Assembly (NCBI GenBank): GCA_029262795.1
Contig: JAJCYT010000029.1
Span: 22,445 to 86,444 of the forward strand
Direction of reading: 5' to 3'
DNA: 64,000 nt
DNA from: Candidatus Fraserbacteria bacterium
GTDB taxonomy: Bacteria > Bipolaricaulota > Bipolaricaulia > RBG-16-55-9 > JAJCYT01
This document shows, piece by piece, positions 41,799 through 50,630 of this stretch. The notes beneath the pieces were generated by a model. It worked only from the letters and a program-made list of their open reading frames with translations, was not told where the DNA came from and did not search any database. Each line of letters starts with the position of its first letter. The first letter of the stretch is position 1. Position numbers and translations under genes: made by a program.

Positions 41799-43457
41799 TT
41801 ATTCAGCTGCAACATCCGTAATGCGACCCTCAACTGTTGGAGAAACGGTTCCCTGGTCGGCAATATAGTCGGCCAAAACGTCAGCATCGACAAACTGCGT
41901 GTCACGGAAGTTCGTTCCTAAGGTGAACACGGTATATCCATCGCCACCAGAAGCAACAAAGTTGTTGGTTGCAATGGAGTAGGTGGCACTTTCATCCAGT
42001 GCGGCGCCACCAACGGTAACTTCAATCACGCGACTGCCAGATTCTGCGGAGGAGTCAAACGTCAATGTCATCCCTGAAATCTGGGCGAAGCGGCCAGCGC
42101 CTTCTTCAATTTGACTCACGCTGTTTTCCATAGCTTCCAAAAGTTGGGCACCGGTGAGATCAAAAGTAACCACCGTGTTACCGAACGGCTGAACGCCGAG
42201 GACGTCACCGCGTGTAACGGGGCCTGCAGCAATGGAGTTTCGTACGCCACCACCGTTTACCAGACCAATGTCTGTGCCTTGAGTAATTCGCAAAACATCG
42301 GCAATGAGGTTACCCAAATTGGTTTCGCGTGAGCGCACATTGGCACGTTCGCCGTCCAAATCCACGGTGCTTTCACCGATTGGTTGGCTGAGGCGGGCGT
42401 CCAATTCAACCAAAAATGGCTCAATGATGCTTTGAATTACAGGATCAGCAGAAACCAAATCATCTGCGCTCAAATCTTCACTAGCCTGATTATCTTCCGT
42501 ATCTGGATAAACAATGTTGTTGGTCGAAGTGGCACTGACAACAACACCATTTTCCACAACAAGCTCAAGTTGACCGACAACAGAACCTAAACGGCCATTT
42601 AATGGGCCGCCACCTGCTCGGACAAAGATGCCATCAGGGTTGTCAACGGAATCTGATTGATCAGCAATCGCATCGGGCACTTCATCAATGCTACCAAAGG
42701 TGCCACGAGTAACGATGCCATTGAAGCCAAATGTGTGTCCACCAATGACGACGTCGAGCTCAGGCACACTTTGCAGCAAATCAACATCGCGGTTGGTGTC
42801 TTCATGTGTCAAAGCAATCACGACATCAGCATCGCCGCCTTCAGCTGCGATGACGTCACGTACGGTTTGAATTGGATCGTTAAATACAGTATCTGGGTTT
42901 GGATTGGCCACTTCTGGGGTTTCAACATTACCAATACCAATGACCAAAACAATCATGCCACCACGATTGAGTTTGACAAAACCAGGGTCAGCATCGAAAC
43001 CAACGTTTTCAACATTGGCACCCATCAATGGGAAATCGGCCAAGCCAGTCAAAATTTCAAAGCGGTTTTCGACAGATTCAAAATCGAACATGTGGTTGCC
43101 GATGGCCAAACCATCAAAGCCCATTGCGTTAAAAGCAAGGATGTCTGGCTCGCCACGGAAAACACTGGACAAAGGTGTACCAATTAAGATGTCACCAGAA
43201 TTTAACAAAATGGTGTTATCGGCACCCACTTCATTGCGAATACCATTTATGATGGTAGAGGCATAAGCCACGCCACCAACATCAGGCTGACCAAATGGCG
43301 ATGCAGGTTCTACCTGACCATGATGTTCCTGGGTGTGCAAAATGGTAATAGTTCCAGAGCCAGAACCTTGAGCTACAGAGGGTGCTCCAATTGTTAAAGA
43401 TATTAATGCAATGGCAATCACTGCAAAAATACTCATGCGAAAAAAACGATGGTTCAT
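41799..43457 (-). CDS. Secreted 5'-nucleotidase/metallophosphoesterase (UshA family)
   Basis: A 552-aa exported enzyme that dephosphorylates nucleotides outside the cytoplasm. Signal peptide (to SVAQG). The N-terminal metallophosphatase domain has ILHTQEHHG (usual family form DxH, here Glu-His), NSGDILIGTP, IGNHMFDF and GGHTFGFNG. The C-terminal domain has NLIADVLR, GGGVRNSIAAG and DGYTVF. The Asp to Glu change in the first metal motif is unusual but could still ligate metal. GGAGG precedes the ATG. A terminator-like hairpin separates it from the next gene on the same strand. Confidence 0.9.
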   Translation of the reverse strand: MNHRFFRMSIFAVIAIALISLTIGAPSVAQGSGSGTITILHTQEHHGQVEPASPFGQPDVGGVAYASTIINGIRNEVGADNTILLNSGDILIGTPLSSVFRGEPDILAFNAMGFDGLAIGNHMFDFESVENRFEILTGLADFPLMGANVENVGFDADPGFVKLNRGGMIVLVIGIGNVETPEVANPNPDTVFNDPIQTVRDVIAAEGGDADVVIALTHEDTNRDVDLLQSVPELDVVIGGHTFGFNGIVTRGTFGSIDEVPDAIADQSDSVDNPDGIFVRAGGGPLNGRLGSVVGQLELVVENGVVVSATSTNNIVYPDTEDNQASEDLSADDLVSADPVIQSIIEPFLVELDARLSQPIGESTVDLDGERANVRSRETNLGNLIADVLRITQGTDIGLVNGGGVRNSIAAGPVTRGDVLGVQPFGNTVVTFDLTGAQLLEAMENSVSQIEEGAGRFAQISGMTLTFDSSAESGSRVIEVTVGGAALDESATYSIATNNFVASGGDGYTVFTLGTNFRDTQFVDADVLADYIADQGTVSPTVEGRITDVAAE

Positions 43458-43808
43458 AAATAATCCTCCCTGATTATTTTGAGATTGTGATTTATTATTG
43501 AATTTTTCGACCGCACTAAAAAAAGAATATCCCTAGTATTTCTAGATACCCCCTTTGGATGGTTGTTTACCCTACCTCATCCTCTACGTTAACACAAAAA
43601 TATGTTGAAGGCAAAAATATAGATGATTTTATATAGAGAATTTTAGTTAGCTCAGAAACCGAGGGACCCCATGACTTGCTGCTCATTTTTAGTGTGAATC
43701 TAAAAAAACTTGTTATTTATACAGTCACTAGAACACAATCATATTGTTTATTGAATCTTTACTCAATACCTGTCAAACAATTCAACTCATAAGACACCAG
43801 TGATTTTG
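43458..43808. other. AT-rich intergenic region between divergent genes
   Basis: About 350 bases with no supported ORF. It contains the unassigned promoter of the phosphoesterase gene (minus strand) and leads to the E1-beta promoter. Confidence 0.4.
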
Positions 43809-43837
43809 TTGCTAGGTCACAACTCAGGGGCTATCAT
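43809..43837 (+). promoter_or_regulatory. Promoter of the E1-beta/E2 operon
   Basis: TTGCTA (43809-43814), a 17-base spacer and TATCAT (43832-43837), 30 bases before the start codon. The -35 is only fair. Confidence 0.5.
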
Positions 43838-43867
43838 TGAGCCGAACTTATAGACACTGAGAGGATC

Positions 43868-44842
43868 ATGGCCAATTTAACTTTGGTTCAAGCAGTCAAT
43901 GACGGGCTTCATACGGCAATGCACCAAAACAAGGATGTTTTGGTGCTTGGCGAGGATGTTGGTGTCAATGGTGGGGTATTTCGCGCCACTGAAGGACTTC
44001 AGGAAAAATATGGCTCGGAGCGTGTGATTGATACCCCTCTGGCCGAAGCTGGCATTGTGGGCATGGCCATTGGTATGGCGCTTTATGGCCTCAAGCCTGT
44101 ACCGGAAATTCAGTTTCAGGATTTTATTTTTCCTGCCTTTGACCAAATTGTGTCTGAGATGGCCAAGTTTCGTTATCGTTCTGGTGGCGATTATACTTGC
44201 CCTGTGGTGATTCGCACCCCTTACGGAGGCGGGATTCGCGGTGGTGGCTACCATTCTCAAAGTGGTGAGGCTTATTTTGCTCACACGCCTGGACTAAAAG
44301 TTGTGATTCCTTCGACACCCTATGATGCCAAAGGGTTGTTATTGGCTTCAATCGAAGATGAAGACCCCGTCATCTTTATGGAGCCCAAACGCATTTATCG
44401 TTCATTTAAGGAAGAAGTGCCCGAAGGCAACTATACGATTCCTTTAGGTCAGGCTGCCATTCGCCAAAAGGGAAAGGATGTCACCCTGATTGGGTACGGT
44501 TCAATGGTTGAAGTGTGTCAGGAAGCAGCGGATCAGGCTTCTGAAAAGGACGTGTCCTGTGAAGTGCTGGATTTGCGCTCGATTGTTCCGTTGGATGAGG
44601 ATGCCATTCTCAACTCCGTCAAGAAAACAGGGCGTGCAATCATTGTTCAGGAAGCCCCCCGCACTTCTGGGTTTGGCGCCGAAATTTCGGCCATCCTCGC
44701 TGAGGAAGCAATCGAATATCTTGAAGCCCCAGTTATGCGTGTGACGGGCTTCGACACACCCTTCCCTTATACGCTTGAACATGATTATTTACCCAATGCC
44801 AAACGCGTTGGGGCTGCGATTGAAAAAGTAATGCATTTTTGA
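43868..44842 (+). CDS. 2-oxoacid dehydrogenase E1 component, beta subunit
   Basis: A 324-aa beta subunit of the thiamin-diphosphate E1 enzyme (pyruvate or branched-chain 2-oxoacid dehydrogenase). Family blocks: LGEDVGVNGGVFRATEGL, DTPLAEAGIVGMAIGMALYG, EIQFQDFIFPAFDQIVSE, RTPYGGGIRGGGYHSQS and DLRSIVPLDEDAI. It lies 21 bases before the E2 gene. The alpha subunit is not in the window. The sequence resembles the branched-chain/pyruvate type of E1-beta; I would not decide between them without the alpha chain. Confidence 0.93.
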   Translation: MANLTLVQAVNDGLHTAMHQNKDVLVLGEDVGVNGGVFRATEGLQEKYGSERVIDTPLAEAGIVGMAIGMALYGLKPVPEIQFQDFIFPAFDQIVSEMAKFRYRSGGDYTCPVVIRTPYGGGIRGGGYHSQSGEAYFAHTPGLKVVIPSTPYDAKGLLLASIEDEDPVIFMEPKRIYRSFKEEVPEGNYTIPLGQAAIRQKGKDVTLIGYGSMVEVCQEAADQASEKDVSCEVLDLRSIVPLDEDAILNSVKKTGRAIIVQEAPRTSGFGAEISAILAEEAIEYLEAPVMRVTGFDTPFPYTLEHDYLPNAKRVGAAIEKVMHF

Positions 44843-44863
44843 TGATTTTATAGGAGGACGTTT

Positions 44864-46186
44864 ATGGCTTTTGAATTTAAGTTGCCCGATGTGGGCGAAG
44901 GGATTGCCGAAGGTGAAATTGTCTCCTGGCTGGTAAAAGAAGGAGATTCTGTAAAAGAAGATCAACCTTTGGTTGAGATCATGACCGATAAAGCGACGGT
45001 TGAGATCACTTCTCCGCGAACCGGTAGCATTTTAAAATTGATCGGTGCTGAAGGCGAAGTCGTCCTGGTAGGTGCCCTTCTAATTGTGTTTGGTGAAGAA
45101 GGCGAAAGTGCCCCTGCCGCCAGCCCAGCGCCTGTTGAGGCCACTGTGCCAGCGGCTGAAGCGGCTGCGACCAACGGTGCATCGACAGGCACGCCAGCAG
45201 CATCAAGCACAGCAACAGCTCCCGCACCAGCAGTTCCAGCTGCACAGGGTCGTGTATTGGCCACGCCAGCCACACGTCGCTTGGCGAGAGAAAAAGGCGT
45301 GGATATCACTCTGATTCAAGGTTCTGGCCTCAACGGCCGTGTGACCAATGATGACATCAGCCAATTCACCGAAGGTGGTGCCCAATCTGTAGCAGCCCCA
45401 GTCGCCGCACCAGAAGCAATGCCTTCTGGAAATGGGGCCACACCAAAGGCAGCGCCAACTCCAACACGCATTGAGATGAAAGAGGACGATGAACGGATTC
45501 CTGTTAAGGGGATTCGCAAAGTCATTGCACATCACATGGAGCAAGCACGCGATCATGTGGCTCCTTTTACCTATGTGGATGAAATTGATGTGACCGAGTT
45601 AGTCAAATTGCGTAATGAACTCAAACCATTGGCGGCAGAGCAAGGTGTCAAATTGACCTACCTGCCTTTTATTATTAAGGCAGTGATTGCTGGATTGCGC
45701 AAACATCCTTATCTCAATGCCAATTATGATGAAGCTTCTGAAGAAATTGTGATCAAAAATCACTATAACATTGGCATTGCGGCAGCCACCGATTCGGGCC
45801 TGATTGTGCCTGTGGTAAAATCGGCGGATCGTTTGTCAATGTTCCAAATCGCTCAGGAAATCCTACGCTTGGGAGAAGGCGCTCGCGATGGCAAATCTTC
45901 TCCAGACGATTTGTCTGGCAGCACTTTTACCATCACCAGCCTGGGTCAATTGGGTGGTTTGTTTGCCACTCCCATAGTGAATTATCCAGAATTGGCCATC
46001 ATGGGCGTTCACGAAATTAAGAAACGCCCTGTGGTTGTGGATGACCAAATTGTGATTCGCCAGGTGATGTTGATTTCTCTAACCTTTGATCATCGCATCA
46101 TCGACGGCCATGTCGGTGCCGCTTTTGCCAATGACGTGAAACGGTTGCTCGAGAATCCAAAACTGTTGATGGTCGAAGCTGTTTAA
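44864..46186 (+). CDS. 2-oxoacid dehydrogenase E2 (dihydrolipoyl acyltransferase)
   Basis: 440 aa. A lipoyl domain (lipoyl Lys43 in MTDKATVEI), an Ala/Pro linker (about 85-130), a peripheral-subunit-binding domain (TPATRRLAREKGVDI...GLNGRVTNDDI), a second Ala/Pro linker, then the catalytic domain ending in the active site DHRIIDGHVGA. It transfers the acyl group to CoA. AGGAGG precedes the ATG and a perfect palindromic terminator follows. Product class (pyruvate or branched-chain) is uncertain, as for the E1-beta partner. Confidence 0.95.
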   Translation: MAFEFKLPDVGEGIAEGEIVSWLVKEGDSVKEDQPLVEIMTDKATVEITSPRTGSILKLIGAEGEVVLVGALLIVFGEEGESAPAASPAPVEATVPAAEAAATNGASTGTPAASSTATAPAPAVPAAQGRVLATPATRRLAREKGVDITLIQGSGLNGRVTNDDISQFTEGGAQSVAAPVAAPEAMPSGNGATPKAAPTPTRIEMKEDDERIPVKGIRKVIAHHMEQARDHVAPFTYVDEIDVTELVKLRNELKPLAAEQGVKLTYLPFIIKAVIAGLRKHPYLNANYDEASEEIVIKNHYNIGIAAATDSGLIVPVVKSADRLSMFQIAQEILRLGEGARDGKSSPDDLSGSTFTITSLGQLGGLFATPIVNYPELAIMGVHEIKKRPVVVDDQIVIRQVMLISLTFDHRIIDGHVGAAFANDVKRLLENPKLLMVEAV

Positions 46187-46200
46187 GTTTGAAAACATAG

Positions 46201-46237
46201 AAAGAGGAACAAGAATTAATTCTTGTTCCTCTTTTTT
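46201..46237 (+). terminator. Rho-independent terminator after E2
   Basis: A perfect 34-base palindrome (46201-46234, half AAAGAGGAACAAGAATT) followed by Ts. Confidence 0.92.
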
Positions 46238-46256
46238 TCATTCTCTTTAAGTAACG

Positions 46257-46682
46257 ATGAATCTATTAATCCAAAAACTCGAACGAGCCTTTAATTTAAC
46301 GTTGGATTTGGCTGAATCACTTTCTGAAGAAGGCTTGATACTTACTCTCAAAGACCTGCCTTCCAATCGTATTGGAGATCAACTTTGGTGTGTGGTTGGC
46401 GCACGCGAAAGCTATTTGAATGCCATTGAAAATACGCAATGGGCAGGATTTAGTTGCTCGCTTCAAGACATCACTTCCAAATCTGATGTGGTTCATTGCC
46501 TCAAAACAAGTGCTACTGATGCTCTAAATTTTCTTTCCAAAAGTGACTTGTCTAAATATCAGGCTGACATGGCTTTCAACCTCCTAGAACACGAAATTCA
46601 GCATCACGGGCAACTCATTCGTTATATTTATGGAAATCATTTAAAATTCCCTCAGAGTTGGAATCAAAGATACACGGTCTAA
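46257..46682 (+). CDS. DinB-like four-helix protein
   Basis: A 141-aa alpha-helical protein resembling the DinB/YfiT group: LERAFNLTLDLAESLSEEGL, IGDQLWCVVGARESYLNAI, and LLEHEIQHHGQLIRYIYGN near the C-terminus, with the His-x-x-x-His-His stretch that usually binds metal. Members are thiol transferases or of unknown function. No good ribosome site lies before the ATG, which follows the E2 terminator by 20 bases. Confidence 0.7.
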   Translation: MNLLIQKLERAFNLTLDLAESLSEEGLILTLKDLPSNRIGDQLWCVVGARESYLNAIENTQWAGFSCSLQDITSKSDVVHCLKTSATDALNFLSKSDLSKYQADMAFNLLEHEIQHHGQLIRYIYGNHLKFPQSWNQRYTV

Positions 46683-46709
46683 AATATTTTGAGTTGTCAG
46701 GGAAACTCC

Positions 46710-47378
46710 ATGAATAACTATCAACCTAGTTCCAGACGCCCTATTGCAGATTTGTTTCGTAAGGCTGCACATGGGGCAGTTCGTGCTTGTATTAAGTTCA
46801 ACATTCACCCTGATGTCATTTCATATCTGTCCGTCGTTGCCGCGCTGATTGCAATGAATTTCTATTTAAACACGGGAAAGCACCCAATGCTTTTGCTCTA
46901 TGCTCCTGTGTTTCTTTATCTGCGTCTTTATTGCAACATGCTGGATGGCATGGTGGCGTTGGAATCTGGCAAGGCCAGCTACCGAGGCGAGATCATCAAC
47001 GAATTGCCGGATCGAATTTCAGATGTTTTGATCTTTGTGGGCGTTGCCCATAGCGGGCTAATGAACCCCTTCTTGGGATATTGGGTGGCTCTCTGTGCCT
47101 TGCTCGTGGCCTATATTGGCACAATGGGCGATGCAGTGGCAGGCAACCGTGAGTTTGGCGGCGTCATGGCAAAGCAGTGGCGCATGATGGTGTTACATCT
47201 GGGATCATGGGTCACACTCGGTTTTATTGGGTGGGGTGGCGGTGACCCCAACTGGGCAGGGCTTTCGTTGCTGGATTGGACTTGCATATTGATCATTGTC
47301 GGTTGTGTGCAAACGATGATGGTGCGTTTGCGTAGCACATTGAAGCTGTTAAAGTCTCAGGCTGAAAAGAAATCATGA
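46710..47378 (+). CDS. CDP-alcohol phosphatidyltransferase family protein, variant motif
   Basis: A 222-aa integral membrane protein that should join a CDP-linked lipid to an alcohol. The standard motif DxxDGxxARx8Gx3Dx3D appears in a variant form: NMLDGMVALESGKASYRGE then NELPDRISD. The first Asp is Asn and the AR pair is AL. This variant recurs in a distinct subfamily (as in YnbA-type proteins), so the protein may use an unusual alcohol. The ATG at 46710 has AGGGAAA upstream; an earlier ATG lacks one. It overlaps the following CdsA paralogue by 4 bases. Confidence 0.82.
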   Translation: MNNYQPSSRRPIADLFRKAAHGAVRACIKFNIHPDVISYLSVVAALIAMNFYLNTGKHPMLLLYAPVFLYLRLYCNMLDGMVALESGKASYRGEIINELPDRISDVLIFVGVAHSGLMNPFLGYWVALCALLVAYIGTMGDAVAGNREFGGVMAKQWRMMVLHLGSWVTLGFIGWGGGDPNWAGLSLLDWTCILIIVGCVQTMMVRLRSTLKLLKSQAEKKS

Positions 47379-48322
47379 GTATCCAAGCTGCGTTAGATAA
47401 CACCATCTTTCAGTTTTATGTGGCACTCATTCTAGGCATATTGGGTTTTGCTGGTCTGATTTTGCTGTTGATGAAATTCGTGCTAAAAAAGAATGTCACC
47501 TCCATCTGGAACACCTATCGTGGTTGGCTCATCATGATCCCATTGGCGTTGGGTTCGGTTTTTGTGGGGCGGGAAGCCGTGGTGGTGGGCATCGGTTTGC
47601 TATCCATTTTCGGATTCAAAGAATTTGCCAGAGCCACTGGGATATATAAAGATTGGTGGTTAACCGGCAGCGTATACTTCAGCATTTTCATTATCGGACT
47701 GCTGGCCATTTGGCCCACCTCGCCTGAAGGGCATCCAGGCTTGTTTGGTCTGTTTCGGGTTACGCCAGTGTTTGTGGTGGCTTTTTTATTGCTGATACCC
47801 ATCATCCGAGATCGCACAGAAGGACAGCTTCAGTGGGTGTCTCTCTCCATCGTTGGGTATGTGTATATCGGCTGGATGTTCGGCCATCTCAGCTTTTTGG
47901 CCGATTCAAACAATGCTTATGGCTACGTCCTCTATTTGATATTGGCTGTTGAAGTAAATGATGTGGCTGCATTTACCTTCGGAAAGTTGTTCGGCAAGCA
48001 CAAGTTTCGTCCCAATATCAGCCCTAACAAAACCTGGGAGGGATTCTTTGGCGCGTTGGCTGTTTCACTTGCATTGCCCTGGTTGCTTGGATTTTCTTTG
48101 CCAGAGTTTGGCCCGATACAAAAAATATTAGCAGGTTTGATCATTGGAATTGGTGGCCAGATGGGAGATTTATCCATTAGTGTGATTAAACGTGATTTAG
48201 GTGTCAAAGATATGGGAGCCGTTATTCCTGGGCATGGCGGAATATTGGATCGCATTGACAGTCTCATTTACACCGCACCGTTGTTTCTTCATATGATTCA
48301 CTTTTTCTATGGATTGTGGTGA
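47375..48322 (+). CDS. CDP-diglyceride synthase paralogue (CdsA-like)
   Basis: A 315-aa polytopic membrane protein with the CdsA signature SVIKRDLGVKDMGAVIPGHGGILDRIDS near the C-terminus and SPNKTWEGFFGAL before it. It makes CDP-diacylglycerol from phosphatidate and CTP. A separate, normal-length cdsA lies at 49043, so this is a second copy. ATGA overlap with the CDP-alcohol transferase gene and proximity to PlsC point to one lipid-assembly unit, like the E. coli ynbA-ynbB pair. Confidence 0.9.
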   Translation: MSIQAALDNTIFQFYVALILGILGFAGLILLLMKFVLKKNVTSIWNTYRGWLIMIPLALGSVFVGREAVVVGIGLLSIFGFKEFARATGIYKDWWLTGSVYFSIFIIGLLAIWPTSPEGHPGLFGLFRVTPVFVVAFLLLIPIIRDRTEGQLQWVSLSIVGYVYIGWMFGHLSFLADSNNAYGYVLYLILAVEVNDVAAFTFGKLFGKHKFRPNISPNKTWEGFFGALAVSLALPWLLGFSLPEFGPIQKILAGLIIGIGGQMGDLSISVIKRDLGVKDMGAVIPGHGGILDRIDSLIYTAPLFLHMIHFFYGLW

Positions 48323-48327
48323 ACCGG

Positions 48328-49056
48328 ATGAACGAATGGAAGTATGACACCGCTTCTGATCTCGATCAAACACTTTCAGAGCGTTTGAAAAATTTTCCAC
48401 GCGAGCCAGATATGACCGTTTTTGCGCTACGTTCATTGGTGGCATTGTTGATCCGTGGTTGGTTGAAAATTTATCATCGCTTGGAGATTGTGGGGCGTGA
48501 ACATCTGCCAAAAAATCAATCGTTTGTGATTGTAGCCAACCACACCAGCCATTTGGATGCCATGACCATTGCCTCATCTTTGCCTTTAAAAAAACTTCAT
48601 CGAGTCTTTCCTGCGGCGGCGGCTGATTATTTTTTCAACAGCGTGCCGAAAACATGGTTTTCCGCAATTGTGGTCAATGCTTTGCCTTTTGATCGAAAAG
48701 TGGGAAAACGCCAAAGCATCATGCTGTGTAAAAAATTATTGCAGAACCCAGGTGGCAATGTACTGGTTCTTTTTCCCGAAGGCACACGGTCGACAACAGG
48801 TGAGATCAATTCATTTAAACCTGGCGTTGGGCTGTTGGTGGCAGGAGCAAACATCCCTGTGGTGGTTTGTTATCTAGAGGGCGCATACGAAGCTTGGCCA
48901 AAAGGGAAATTATTTCCTTTGCCGCGAAAAATCCGCTTGATCATTGATCGGCCAATAACTTTTGAGCATCTGTCTTTGAGCAAAAATGATGTGATTGGCA
49001 TTTCACAGAAGCTTGAAGATGGCGTAAAAATATTACAAGAATCTAGCGCTGAATGA
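48328..49056 (+). CDS. 1-acyl-glycerol-3-phosphate acyltransferase-like protein (PlsC family)
   Basis: A 242-aa acyltransferase. The HxxxxD catalytic motif is NHTSHLDAM, and FPEGTRSTTGEI is the phosphate-binding block. It acylates lysophosphatidate or a related acceptor at the membrane. The start is uncertain: ATG 48328 or the upstream GTG at 48316 that overlaps the CdsA-like gene. It is the third gene of the lipid unit and overlaps the convergent cdsA by 14 bases at the 3' end. Confidence 0.88.
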   Translation: MNEWKYDTASDLDQTLSERLKNFPREPDMTVFALRSLVALLIRGWLKIYHRLEIVGREHLPKNQSFVIVANHTSHLDAMTIASSLPLKKLHRVFPAAAADYFFNSVPKTWFSAIVVNALPFDRKVGKRQSIMLCKKLLQNPGGNVLVLFPEGTRSTTGEINSFKPGVGLLVAGANIPVVVCYLEGAYEAWPKGKLFPLPRKIRLIIDRPITFEHLSLSKNDVIGISQKLEDGVKILQESSAE

Positions 49057-49861
49057 GATCAAGCACATATCGCATATAGAAATAAAAGACTGGTGCTGCA
49101 AACAACAGACCGTCAATACGATCCAAAATACCACCATGTCCTGGAAGTAAATCTCCTGCATCTTTGACATGCACATAACGTTTGAGCCAGGATTCAAATA
49201 AATCACCAAGTTGTGTAGAAATCACCAGAAATAAGGTCATCAACACCCACCTGAAAGACCAATCTAGTTCAGGTATCCACATGGGCGCGGTCACATTGAT
49301 CAGCAATACGCCAATACTGCCTCCCAAAACACCCTCCCAAGTTTTCTTGGGGCTGACTTCGGGAATCAATTTTTCACGGCCCCAAAAGGAGCCTACCAAG
49401 TAAGCTCCGATATCATAGATCCAGACGGATGCCAAGAGATAAATAAGAAAAAAGCCACCATCATTGGCGGCAAAGACCCAAAAATTAAATTGGAAAAACA
49501 TGGGGATATAAAGCAGTCCAAACCAACTGGCCAAGGTATTTTGGAATTTCATGCGGTTGACTGAATACCAGATCACTGGCCACAAAATAGCCAGAGTGAG
49601 CGTCCAGAGCGCATACTCGCCTTGAAATAAAACAACTGAACTCATATAGATGACATTGAGCAGCGTGAGCGAAGCGCCTTCTAAATTAACAGTTTGCAAT
49701 CGGTTAATCAGCGTGACATATTCCATGGTCGCCCACCAAGTAATCGGCACCAACAGCAACAAAATCCACAGTGTGTCAAAGGTTTTTGCCATATAGATGA
49801 CGGCCAACACAGCTGTGATGAAAACAATTGCGGTTAGGGTGCGGGGTAACAGGTTACGCAT
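49043..49861 (-). CDS. cdsA: Phosphatidate cytidylyltransferase
   Basis: A 272-aa polytopic protein with the CdsA signature (LKRYVHVKDAGDLLPGHGGILDRIDG) and SPKKTWEGVLGGS. It forms CDP-diacylglycerol for all phospholipids. It follows uppS with an 8-base overlap, the widespread uppS-cdsA order, so this is the housekeeping copy. The 3' end overlaps PlsC on the other strand. Confidence 0.96.
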   Translation of the reverse strand: MRNLLPRTLTAIVFITAVLAVIYMAKTFDTLWILLLLVPITWWATMEYVTLINRLQTVNLEGASLTLLNVIYMSSVVLFQGEYALWTLTLAILWPVIWYSVNRMKFQNTLASWFGLLYIPMFFQFNFWVFAANDGGFFLIYLLASVWIYDIGAYLVGSFWGREKLIPEVSPKKTWEGVLGGSIGVLLINVTAPMWIPELDWSFRWVLMTLFLVISTQLGDLFESWLKRYVHVKDAGDLLPGHGGILDRIDGLLFAAPVFYFYMRYVLDLIQR

Positions 49862-50630
49862 GGTTATTTAAGCTGCCATAAGTGCGGGGGCGGCTTTGAA
49901 AATCGGAAATCGCGGTTAAAAATTTTTCGATAGAGAATTCCGGCCAGGGGCTTGGGGTGGTCCAAAACTCGGCATAAGCTGCTTGCCATAATAGGAAATT
50001 GCTCAATCGTTGTTCTGCGGTGCGAATGACCAAATCAGGGTCGGGCAACCCTTGGGTGTAGAGAGCTTGTTCGAATAAATGCTCGTTGATTGATTCTGGC
50101 TCAAGTTTACCATCTTGGACTTGAATGACCAAAGATTGAACAGCTCGTAAAATTTCCTGGCGGCTGCCATAATTTACAGCAAGGTTTAAATTCAAGCCGT
50201 CGTTGCTGTTGGAGCGATCTATAGCATATTGAATTTCATTTTGCAGCGACTCCGGCAAGGCGCCCACATCACCCATTACCCTGAGTTGGACATTTTTTTT
50301 GACCAGCCGATCAACTTGCTCTCGCAGGAAACGTTGCATCAGATCCATCAAAAAATCAACTTCACGGCGCGGTCGATTCCAGTTTTCGGTTGAAAAAGCA
50401 TAAAGGGTAAGGGTTTCTAATTTAAGATGCTTGATCGAAAATTCCACAATATCGCGTGCAGTGTCCACGCCTTGACGATGTCCAAATGTGCGATCACGGT
50501 CCAGCTGTTTGGCCCAACGACCATTGCCATCCATCACAATAGCAATGTGACGAGGTAAAGGTCGTTGCAACACTTGATTCAACAAGCGTTGTGATTGTGC
50601 GCTCAGCGATTGTCGTTCAACAGTTGCCAT
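49854..50630 (-). CDS. uppS: Isoprenyl (undecaprenyl) diphosphate synthase
   Basis: 258 aa. HIAIVMDGNGRWAK holds the catalytic Asp, then GHRQGVDTARDIVEF, TLYAFSTENWNRP and PDLVIRTAEQRLSNFLLWQAAYAEF. It makes the C55 lipid carrier for cell-wall synthesis. The ATG at 50630 (GGAGATGTACG upstream) is chosen; an upstream in-frame ATG at 50669 lies inside folC. It overlaps folC by 28 bases and cdsA by 8. Confidence 0.96.
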   Translation of the reverse strand: MATVERQSLSAQSQRLLNQVLQRPLPRHIAIVMDGNGRWAKQLDRDRTFGHRQGVDTARDIVEFSIKHLKLETLTLYAFSTENWNRPRREVDFLMDLMQRFLREQVDRLVKKNVQLRVMGDVGALPESLQNEIQYAIDRSNSNDGLNLNLAVNYGSRQEILRAVQSLVIQVQDGKLEPESINEHLFEQALYTQGLPDPDLVIRTAEQRLSNFLLWQAAYAEFWTTPSPWPEFSIEKFLTAISDFQSRPRTYGSLNNHA

